Shown here: positions 1 through 5,234 of the stretch, one piece after another
Numbering within the stretch: the first letter of the stretch is position 1
Layout of the letters: each line of letters opens with the position of its first letter
Position numbers and translations under genes: made by a program
Notes under the pieces: generated by a model
The model's database searches: none
Told to the model about the DNA's origin: nothing
The model's input: only the letters and a program-made list of their open reading frames with translations
Source: Flavobacterium sp.
Lineage (GTDB): Bacteria > Bacteroidota > Bacteroidia > Flavobacteriales > Flavobacteriaceae
Direction of reading: 5' to 3'
Assembly: GCA_030150335.1 (NCBI GenBank)
Contig: JASLGC010000324.1
Location: 1 to 5,234, forward strand
DNA length: 5,234 nucleotides

Positions 1-740
1 TAAGGTATGACCTTCAACAAACTGAAATAACAATTACTAAGCAACACAATGCAATTTTAATTATCATCCTATTTGTCATTGTATGTGCTTCTCTATTTAT
101 TATTATATATAAAAAACTAAAAAGAAGACATCGAAAAGAAAAGTTAGAAGAAGTTTATTTAACCGAAACTACTATTGCAAAGAAAGTACACGACGAGCTT
201 GCAAATGATGTGTTCAATGTACTGACATTGTCTCAAAACTTTGAATTAGACATTGCAAAAACAAAGAATCACTTGATTAACGATTTAGAGATTATTTATA
301 AAAAAGCACGTAATATTTCGCTTCAACATAGCTCTATTAGTACGGATATTAAATTCAAAGAACACCTCACTAATCTATTCAATGAATACAACACAAATGC
401 TTGTAGAATCATCATCACAGGCTTAGATAAATTTGATTTTGACCAATTAGATAAAACACAAAAAATCACAATCTATCGCGTCATTCAAGAGTTACTCGTA
501 AACATGAAAAAACACAGTATGGCAACTCTTGTAGTCTTTAAATTTGAAGATTTAAAAAATAAAATAACTATCTTTTATTCCGATAATGGAATTGGAATAA
601 TACAGAAAAAAATCAAATCTAAAAATGGTCTGTCTAATATGGAAAACCGTATTAAGAATATAAACGGAACTATTACATTTGATAATGAAAATAAACTTGG
701 TTTAAAATATCTTATTCAACTACCAAAAAGCTATGATTAA
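1..740 (+). CDS. Sensor histidine kinase, 5'-truncated by the window edge
   Basis: C-terminal 245 residues of a membrane histidine kinase that phosphorylates the response regulator encoded next to it. The frame, read from base 3, is open to the left edge, so the real start lies outside the window. The GTG at 210 is an internal Val codon inside the H-box, not a start. In order: a hydrophobic membrane helix (about 51-113, ILIIILFVIVCASLF), a basic juxtamembrane stretch (KKLKRRHRKEK), an H-box KKVHDELANDVFN with the phospho-acceptor His at 189-191 followed by Asp, then a HATPase_c domain with N-box QELLVNMKKH (Asn at 501-503), G1 box DNGIGI (582-599) and G2 box NGLSNM (624-641). The H-box resembles the HisKA_3-like DHp domains that pair with LuxR-type regulators. 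In Flavobacteriia such kinases often carry N-terminal TPR repeats, but that part is not visible here. The signal sensed is unknown. All catalytic boxes seen are intact. Confidence 0.93.
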   Translation, partial: RYDLQQTEITITKQHNAILIIILFVIVCASLFIIIYKKLKRRHRKEKLEEVYLTETTIAKKVHDELANDVFNVLTLSQNFELDIAKTKNHLINDLEIIYKKARNISLQHSSISTDIKFKEHLTNLFNEYNTNACRIIITGLDKFDFDQLDKTQKITIYRVIQELLVNMKKHSMATLVVFKFEDLKNKITIFYSDNGIGIIQKKIKSKNGLSNMENRIKNINGTITFDNENKLGLKYLIQLPKSYD

Positions 741-1404
741 GAAAATTCTTGTAGTGGAAGACTACGACAGTATCAACGTTGGCATTGTTACTGCTCTATC
801 ACAACAGACTGAAGCTGAAATTTACAGTACTAAATATTGTGATGATGCTTGGCTAAAAATTCAAAGTGCAGAACACAATGATTCTCCTTTTGACTTAATT
901 ATCTCTGATTTATCCTTTGAACAAGACCACAGAGAAACTAAACTAAATGGAGGAATTGATTTAATAAGACAAGTAAAACAACATTATCCGCTTATTAAAA
1001 TAATCGTTTACTCCATTGAGAACAGATATATTGAAATAAATGATTTACTTGAACATTTACAGGTAAACGCTTTTATCAGTAAAGGCCGAAATAGCATCAA
1101 AGAATTAATTGATGCAATCGACTATATCCAAAATGATGAAGACGCACCATATCTTTCTGCAGAAATTATTGAGGTTAAAAACAACCCAACTTCTTTGATA
1201 TTACAAGATGAAGACTTGGCTATCCTGAAATTGCTTTCTGAAGGATATTCTCAAAGTGAAATAGGAAATAAATTAAAAGAAGATGATTTATGCATCTCAA
1301 GTACCAGCAGCATCGAAAAACGCATCAGTAAATTGCGAGTTTCATTGAATGCAAGAAATGCGACACACCTTGTCAGTATCGCAAAAGATATGGGAATAAT
1401 CTAA
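733..1404 (+). CDS. Response regulator with receiver and LuxR-like DNA-binding domains
   Basis: Transcription factor of the two-component pair, expected to take a phosphate from the upstream kinase and then bind DNA. Receiver domain, about residues 3-125: acidic pair E9-D10, phospho-acceptor D59 (LIISDLSF), switch Ser S94 (IIVYSIEN) and conserved K117 (FISKG). C-terminal domain, about 155-223: a LuxR/GerE-like helix-turn-helix with LKLLSEGYSQSEIGNKL, then SSIEKRISKLRVSLNARNATHLVSIA. Two departures from the NarL standard are visible: the loop after D59 is about six residues longer and lacks the usual Pro, and about five or six residues (KEDDLC) are inserted between the two HTH helices. The ATG at 733 sits inside the kinase stop region (ATGATTAA, 8-base overlap), which points to translational coupling and fixes the start. 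The target genes cannot be read from the sequence; the lipoprotein gene downstream is one possibility. Confidence 0.93.
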   Translation: MIKKILVVEDYDSINVGIVTALSQQTEAEIYSTKYCDDAWLKIQSAEHNDSPFDLIISDLSFEQDHRETKLNGGIDLIRQVKQHYPLIKIIVYSIENRYIEINDLLEHLQVNAFISKGRNSIKELIDAIDYIQNDEDAPYLSAEIIEVKNNPTSLILQDEDLAILKLLSEGYSQSEIGNKLKEDDLCISSTSSIEKRISKLRVSLNARNATHLVSIAKDMGII

Positions 1405-1473
1405 GTGCTTTCTCTACTGACATAAAATTTCAATAAATGAGGATTTCCGTAAAGAAGACCTTCATTCTCACTT

Positions 1474-1481
1474 TATCTTTG
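1474..1481 (+). promoter_or_regulatory. Candidate Bacteroidota -7 box for the lipoprotein gene
   Basis: TATCTTTG matches the Bacteroidota housekeeping -7 consensus TAnnTTTG exactly. It lies 28 bases before the ATG at 1510, leaving a plausible leader of about 20-25 bases. No clear TTTG/TTG -33 element is seen at the expected distance, so the promoter may be weak or need an activator. The rest of the 105-base gap (1405-1509) holds a weak imperfect inverted repeat (AATGAGG 1436-1442 against CCTTCATT 1459-1466, one bulge) and no T-tract terminator after the response regulator. Confidence 0.45.
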
Positions 1482-1509
1482 CAATAGGAAAAGTTAGAAG
1501 GTTTTAAAT

Positions 1510-1845
1510 ATGTTAAGAATCCCCCCCAGTCTAATGTTGCTACTCGGACTATGCTTTAGCTGTGCCCAACATAGTGATACTGATTACAAAGAAATTCAAA
1601 GTCTCAAAGTAAAAGAAGCTGATTTAAATACTTATTTAGACACTTACGATGACTATGTGAACAAATACCCTCGTTTGTTTCAAAAAGCTTTATATGGTGA
1701 CAAAATAGCCTTAAAAGAATACTCTGATTTAATGTTAAACATTACTAAGATTGAAAAGAAGATAAACGATCTTACAAAAAATAATAAGTTGCCAAATAAG
1801 CAACTTAAAAAATACAAGTCGCTAAAACGAAAGTTAACTTTATAA
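1510..1845 (+). CDS. Small predicted lipoprotein, DUF6591-like
   Basis: A 111-residue protein of unknown function, probably lipid-anchored in the envelope. Residues 1-17 form a short signal sequence (Arg at 3, then LMLLLGL), followed by a lipobox-like CFSC with C18 as the likely lipidated Cys. Bacteroidota lipoboxes are loose, so the Cys at -3 does not exclude this. After A19-QHSD, an acid-rich position that may affect sorting, the mature part is charged and almost wholly helical: DTYDDYVNKYPRLFQKALYG, then KEYSDLMLNITKIEKKINDL, ending in a Lys-rich tail (QLKKYKSLKRKLTL). This two-helix pattern, with a YDDYV-like first helix and an EY.DLM second helix, resembles from memory the DUF6591 family of small Bacteroidota lipoproteins; I hold that assignment loosely. 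The start at 1510 is chosen because an in-frame TAG at 1495-1497 prevents extension and it gives a complete signal peptide. A seven-base C run (1521-1527) lies in codons 4-6. Its stop codon merges into the terminator A-tract. Confidence 0.8.
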   Translation: MLRIPPSLMLLLGLCFSCAQHSDTDYKEIQSLKVKEADLNTYLDTYDDYVNKYPRLFQKALYGDKIALKEYSDLMLNITKIEKKINDLTKNNKLPNKQLKKYKSLKRKLTL

Positions 1846-1879
1846 AAAAAGCAGAAGATACATATCTTCTGCTTTTTTT
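1844..1879. terminator. Bidirectional Rho-independent terminator between convergent genes
   Basis: Perfect inverted repeat GCAGAAGATA (1851-1860) and TATCTTCTGC (1863-1872), flanked by A7 (1844-1850) and T7 (1873-1879). The core folds as a 9-bp stem with a 4-base loop and can extend through the A/T tracts. Read from the left it ends the lipoprotein transcript with a T7 tail. Read from the right it follows the clpX stop codon by three bases and again ends in a T7 tail. The 37-base gap between the two stop codons is almost filled by it. Confidence 0.93.
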
Positions 1880-1882
1880 GTA

Positions 1883-3124
1883 TTATGATGCAACCTCAAG
1901 ACGTTGCAATAAATTTTTGTTCAAGGCGTGTTCTGTATATTCTTTATCAACATTCAGTTCCTTAACCTCATCCTTACTTGGCAATTCATACATTGCGTCA
2001 GTTAAGATAGCTTCACATAAAGATCTCAATCCACGAGCTCCTAACTTATATTCTAAAGCTTTGTCAACAATATAATCTAAAGCATCTTCTGTAATAGTAA
2101 ATTTAATACCATCCATATCGAATAACTTTTCATACTGCTTAATTAAAGCATTTTTAGGTTCAGTCAAAATTGCTCTTAATGTTTTGCGATCTAATGGATC
2201 CATGTGAGTTAATACAGGCAAACGCCCTATAATCTCAGGAATTAATCCATAATCTTTAATATCTTTTGGAATGATATACTGCATTAAGTTAGTACGATCT
2301 ACTTGATCAACTTCTTTAGCAGAACTATATCCAACAGCTTGGAAGTTTAAACGTTTTGAAATAATTCTTTCAATACCGTCAAATGCCCCACCAGCAACAA
2401 ACAAGATATTTTTAGTATTCACTTCAATGAACTTTTGGTCAGGGTGTTTTCTTCCTCCTTTAGGTGGAACATTTACTACACTACCTTCCAATAGCTTCAA
2501 TAAAGCTTGTTGAACTCCCTCTCCAGACACATCACGTGTAATTGAAGGGTTATCGCTTTTACGTGCAATTTTATCAATCTCATCAATAAAGATAATTCCA
2601 CGCTCAGCTTTCTCAACATCATAATCAGCAGCTTGTAAAAGTTTAGTCAAAATACCTTCAACATCTTCTCCTACGTAACCCGCTTCTGTAAGAACAGTAG
2701 CATCTACGATAGCTAACGGAACATTCAACATACGTGCAATTGTTTTAGCAACTAATGTTTTTCCTGTACCTGTCTGACCTACCATCAAGATATTACTCTT
2801 CTCAATCTCTATTTCTTGCTCTTCGTTATTTAACTCTTGTAATAAACGTTTGTAGTGATTATATACAGCAACAGCCATAACTTTTTTAGTCTGGTCTTGA
2901 CCAATTACATATTCGTCAAGAAAAGCTCTAATTTCCATAGGCTTTTTCAACAATAGATCACTTGAAATAGCCTCAAGCTCTTTTGCATCATTCTCTTCTA
3001 AAATGATATCATAAGCTTGCTCTACACAACGATCACAAATATGAGCATCAATACCAGCGATAAGAATATTCGTTTCAGGTTTTGGACGACCACAAAACGA
3101 ACATCTCTTTTCATCCTTTGCCAT
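1883..3124 (-). CDS. clpX: ATP-dependent Clp protease ATP-binding subunit ClpX
   Basis: Hexameric AAA+ unfoldase that recognises tagged or native substrates, unfolds them with ATP and threads them into ClpP in the cytoplasm. It has 413 residues, normal for the family. The N-terminal zinc-binding domain has four Cys (C8, C11, C30, C33). The AAA+ module shows Walker A GQTGTGKT (116-123), pore-1 loop GYVG (149-152), Walker B IIFIDE (D181, E182), pore-2 RKH (225-227), the GLIPEIIGRLP block (293-303, Arg finger R301) and sensor-2 GARGLR (362-367). The ClpP-docking loop, IGF in Escherichia coli, reads VGY here (264-266). The start codon is ATG, six bases after the clpP stop, with an A-rich leader inside the clpP end, so it is the second gene of a clpP-clpX transcript. 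The far end runs directly into the shared terminator. No key residue is missing. Confidence 0.98.
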   Translation of the reverse strand: MAKDEKRCSFCGRPKPETNILIAGIDAHICDRCVEQAYDIILEENDAKELEAISSDLLLKKPMEIRAFLDEYVIGQDQTKKVMAVAVYNHYKRLLQELNNEEQEIEIEKSNILMVGQTGTGKTLVAKTIARMLNVPLAIVDATVLTEAGYVGEDVEGILTKLLQAADYDVEKAERGIIFIDEIDKIARKSDNPSITRDVSGEGVQQALLKLLEGSVVNVPPKGGRKHPDQKFIEVNTKNILFVAGGAFDGIERIISKRLNFQAVGYSSAKEVDQVDRTNLMQYIIPKDIKDYGLIPEIIGRLPVLTHMDPLDRKTLRAILTEPKNALIKQYEKLFDMDGIKFTITEDALDYIVDKALEYKLGARGLRSLCEAILTDAMYELPSKDEVKELNVDKEYTEHALNKNLLQRLEVAS

Positions 3125-3130
3125 AAATAA

Positions 3131-3790
3131 CTATTCTCTTATTAATACCTCATCAATCATTCCGTACTCTTTAGCTTCTTGTGCTATCATCCAATAGTCA
3201 CGGTCACTATCATGGTGAACTTTCTCCATTGTTTGCCCAGAGTGTTTTGAAATAATTTGATATAATTCATCTTTCAATTTCATAATCTCTCTTGCAGTAA
3301 TCTCAATGTCAGAAGCCTGTCCTTGAGCACCACCTAAAGGTTGATGAATCATAACTCTTGAGTGAGGTAATGCAGATCTTTTCCCTTCTGCTCCTGCACA
3401 TAATAATACCGCTCCCATAGAAGCAGCCATACCTGTACAAATAGTAGCAACATCAGGTTTGATAAACTGCATAGTATCGTAAATACCTAATCCAGCATAC
3501 ACTCCTCCTCCAGGAGAGTTTACATAAATACTGATATCTTTTTCATTATCAACACTTGCCAAGAACAATAATTGTGCTTGAATAATATTAGCAACATAAT
3601 CATCAATTCCTGTCCCTAAAAAAATAATTCTATCCATCATCAAACGAGAAAACACGTCCATAGAAGCTACGTTCATTTGTCTTTCTTCAATGATATATGG
3701 AGTCATACTACTTACAATCTTATCATAGTACATACTATTTATACCATGATGCTTAGTAGCGTACTTTTGAAATTCTTTACCAATATCCAT
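3131..3790 (-). CDS. clpP: ATP-dependent Clp protease proteolytic subunit ClpP
   Basis: Serine peptidase that forms the two-ring, 14-subunit chamber degrading proteins delivered by ClpX. I start it at the ATG at 3790 (219 residues, MDIGKEFQKYATKHHG). An in-frame TTG at 3802 would add only MNYH and has no support. Catalytic triad: Ser124 in GMAASMGA, His149 in MIHQP and Asp198 in SDRDYWM; the 25- and 49-residue spacings equal those of E. coli S97/H122/D171. The oxyanion and strand motif NSPGGGVYAGLGIYDTMQ precedes the Ser, and the handle-helix region QASDIEITAREI follows the His. The N-terminus is roughly 20 residues longer than in E. coli ClpP, as in other Flavobacteriia, and probably includes a propeptide removed on assembly. 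It is followed after 6 bases by clpX and preceded, across a terminator-like hairpin, by tig. Confidence 0.97.
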   Translation of the reverse strand: MDIGKEFQKYATKHHGINSMYYDKIVSSMTPYIIEERQMNVASMDVFSRLMMDRIIFLGTGIDDYVANIIQAQLLFLASVDNEKDISIYVNSPGGGVYAGLGIYDTMQFIKPDVATICTGMAASMGAVLLCAGAEGKRSALPHSRVMIHQPLGGAQGQASDIEITAREIMKLKDELYQIISKHSGQTMEKVHHDSDRDYWMIAQEAKEYGMIDEVLIRE

Positions 3791-3820
3791 ATGATAATTC
3801 AATTTTTTTGATTTATAACT

Positions 3821-3858
3821 ATAAAAAATAAGCGCCTTTCCTTAAATAGAAAGACGCT
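3821..3858 (-). terminator. Terminator or attenuator hairpin between tig and clpP
   Basis: In the tig-sense RNA the arms AGCGUCUUUC and GAAAGGCGCU (3858-3849 and 3840-3831) form a continuous 10-bp stem with one U-G wobble and an 8-base loop, followed by UAUUUUUUAU. In the plus-strand RNA the wobble becomes a C-A mismatch, so the element favours the minus direction. It starts 26 bases after the tig stop codon and ends 30 bases before the clpP ATG. The interrupted T-tract suggests incomplete termination, which would lower clpPX expression relative to tig without cutting it off. Confidence 0.72.
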
Positions 3859-3866
3859 CAAATATA
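3859..3866 (-). promoter_or_regulatory. Candidate Bacteroidota -7 box for clpP-clpX
   Basis: On the minus strand TATATTTG matches the -7 consensus TAnnTTTG exactly and lies 68 bases before the clpP ATG, directly against the terminator stem. Transcription starting a few bases downstream would begin inside the left arm of the hairpin. No TTTG/TTG -33 element is visible at the usual spacing, and an AT-rich gap can give such a match by chance, so this is a candidate only. Confidence 0.38.
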
Positions 3867-3884
3867 CTTATTTTTTTCCGGATA

Positions 3885-5210
3885 TTATTCTCCGTACATT
3901 TCCTTTACGAAATCTTTGTAAGAAACTTCTTTAACTTCAGCATTAACTTTTTCATTGAATAAAGCCAATACTTTGTCGTTCATTACTTGCTCAGAAATAC
4001 GTTTAACCTCTTCTTGGTTAGACATAACTCTTGCAACGATATCCTCAACCATTTTATCTTCTGGTTCAGCTTGACCGAATTGAGCCATTTGCTCTTTAAT
4101 CAATTTCGTTGTGAATGCTTTAATTTCTTCAAAGTTTAATTGTAATCCATTTTCAGACATTACTTTTCCTTCGATTAATTGGAAACGTAAACCTTGTTCA
4201 GATTTAGCGTATTCAGCAGCAGCTTCTTCAGCAGTCATTCTTGTTTCACCTGCAGTTTCTAACCATCTTGTTAAGAATTCAGCTGGTAAATCAAATTTAG
4301 TGTTAGCTAATAATGCTTCGTACACATCGTTTACGAATTTTTGATCAGCTTGACCTGCGAATTGCTTTTCAGCATCTTCTTTGATTTTTTCTTTTAATTG
4401 CTCAACAGATGTTACAACACCTTCACCAAACAATTTATCGAATAACTCTTGGTTTAATTCAGCTTTTTCAGTTTCGTTGATTTCTTGAATAGTAAATACT
4501 ACATCAATTTCTAAACCGTGTACCGCGTCATGCTCAACACCTAAGTGCTCCATAAGTTGGTGGTCATCTTCGAATAATCCTTTAGTACTTACAACAACTT
4601 GCTCACCAACTTTTTTATTTAAAAATTTCTTTTGGTTAGTTTTTGTTCTGAAAGCTTCAACAGCAACTTTAGTTTCTTTGTTGATTCCAGCCTCTTCGTT
4701 AGTGAATGTACCAACTAATTCAGAAGTTTCTTCAACTGCTTCTTTAGAAACTAATTTACCGTATTGTTTTTGGATAAACTCAACTTGCTCATCTAACATA
4801 GCGTCATCAGCAACAACTTTGAATTTTTTCACTTCTTTTGCACCAGCTAAATCAACTGTAAACTCAGGAGCTAATCCTAATTCAAAATCAAATTTTAATA
4901 CATCAGCATCCCAGTCAAATTCTTCATTGTCCACTGGTAATGGATTTCCTAAAATATCTAATTTTTCTTCTACAAGATAGTTTCCTAATTTCTCTTGCAA
5001 AATTTTGTTTACTTCTTCAAATAATACAGCTTTACCGTATTGTTTAAGGATTAAACTCATTGGTACTGCACCTTTTCTAAATCCTGGAACGCTAGCGTTC
5101 TTTTTGTAGTTAGATAAAACATTATCTACATTACCTTGATAATCTTCTTTTGCAAGCTCAATAGTTACGATTGCATTAAGAGCATCTACATTATTTCTTG
5201 TAATATTCAT
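3885..5210 (-). CDS. tig: Trigger factor, ribosome-associated chaperone
   Basis: Binds near the ribosomal exit tunnel and shields nascent chains. It has 441 residues, close to the usual family length. The N-terminal ribosome-binding domain (about 1-125) carries the signature GFRKGAVP at 43-50, in the same place as GFRKGKVP in E. coli. The middle region (about 155-245) occupies the place of the FKBP-type prolyl isomerase domain but keeps little of it: the canonical IPGFEDGIKGHKAGE block is reduced to about KKFLNKKVGE (194-203). The C-terminal substrate-binding arms (about 246-441) are helical and highly charged, starting ETEKAELNQELFDKLFG. The ATG at 5210 gives the expected N-terminus MNITRNNVDALNAIVTIEL. 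The protein is acidic and its codons are markedly uniform, as in abundant proteins. It is first in the tig-clpP-clpX order, which is conserved across many bacteria. Only 24 bases of upstream sequence are in the window and no TAnnTTTG box is seen there. Confidence 0.96.
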   Translation of the reverse strand: MNITRNNVDALNAIVTIELAKEDYQGNVDNVLSNYKKNASVPGFRKGAVPMSLILKQYGKAVLFEEVNKILQEKLGNYLVEEKLDILGNPLPVDNEEFDWDADVLKFDFELGLAPEFTVDLAGAKEVKKFKVVADDAMLDEQVEFIQKQYGKLVSKEAVEETSELVGTFTNEEAGINKETKVAVEAFRTKTNQKKFLNKKVGEQVVVSTKGLFEDDHQLMEHLGVEHDAVHGLEIDVVFTIQEINETEKAELNQELFDKLFGEGVVTSVEQLKEKIKEDAEKQFAGQADQKFVNDVYEALLANTKFDLPAEFLTRWLETAGETRMTAEEAAAEYAKSEQGLRFQLIEGKVMSENGLQLNFEEIKAFTTKLIKEQMAQFGQAEPEDKMVEDIVARVMSNQEEVKRISEQVMNDKVLALFNEKVNAEVKEVSYKDFVKEMYGE

Positions 5211-5234
5211 TTTTGATGTATTTACATATAAAAT

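Noticed and set aside
210..212. GTG as the start of a 176-residue ATPase-domain protein
   Set aside because: The frame is open back to base 3 and the upstream codons encode the membrane helix and phospho-acceptor His of the same kinase; the GTG is the Val inside HDELANDVF.
1436..1466. Weak imperfect inverted repeat after the response regulator
   Set aside because: Only seven pairs with a bulge and a long loop, and no following T-tract, so it is not supported as a terminator or operator.
1878..2075. 65-codon plus-strand ORF
   Set aside because: It lies opposite the conserved C-terminal coding region of clpX and has no family features; it is a shadow of clpX.
3125..3130. Possible regulatory gap between clpP and clpX
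   Set aside because: Six bases is too short for a promoter; the two genes are simply read from one transcript.
4111..4344. 77-codon plus-strand ORF
   Set aside because: Antisense to tig, with low-complexity Ser/Ala/Asn composition that follows from the codon use of tig.
4678..4980. 100-codon plus-strand ORF
   Set aside because: Antisense to tig, Ser/Asn-rich; it mirrors Glu/Lys/Val codons of trigger factor and has no recognisable domain or leader.
5087..5100. Perfect 14-base palindrome GAACGCTAGCGTTC
   Set aside because: It falls in tig codons for N38-A-S-V41 beside the GFRK motif. About one such palindrome per few windows of this size is expected by chance, and there is no flanking T-tract or second copy.
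5211..5234. tig promoter at the right edge
   Set aside because: Only 24 bases are available and no TAnnTTTG match occurs in them; the promoter must lie beyond the window.

Overview
The window looks like ordinary chromosomal sequence from a member of the Flavobacteriaceae (Bacteroidota; Flavobacterium or Myroides-like, genus not decidable by eye). The grounds are strongly AT-rich DNA, A-rich leaders instead of Shine-Dalgarno sites, two perfect matches to the Bacteroidota -7 box TAnnTTTG, flavobacterial-type trigger factor, ClpP and ClpX proteins, and a DHp/LuxR-like two-component pair of the kind common in this family. It holds six genes in two convergent groups.

Plus strand, 1-1845. A histidine kinase cut off by the left edge (1-740) has a visible membrane helix, phospho-acceptor His and ATPase domain. 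It overlaps by 8 bases a response regulator (733-1404) with a receiver domain and a LuxR-like DNA-binding domain. After a 105-base gap holding a candidate promoter comes a small predicted lipoprotein (1510-1845) resembling DUF6591 proteins.

A strong, symmetrical hairpin with A and T tracts (1844-1879) separates the two groups and can terminate transcription from both sides.

Minus strand, 5210 down to 1883. The order is tig (trigger factor), clpP and clpX: the ribosome-bound chaperone, the protease and its unfoldase. This is a conserved bacterial protein quality-control cluster. clpP and clpX are 6 bases apart and surely co-transcribed. Between tig and clpP lies a terminator hairpin that is better paired in the tig-sense RNA, preceded directly by a TAnnTTTG box, so clpPX may be partly uncoupled from tig.

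No mobile element, CRISPR array, RNA gene or recognisably new system is visible. The points most worth a second look are the promoter-in-terminator arrangement before clpP, the C7 tract in the lipoprotein signal sequence, the unusual loops in the response regulator, and the degenerate prolyl-isomerase domain of the trigger factor.
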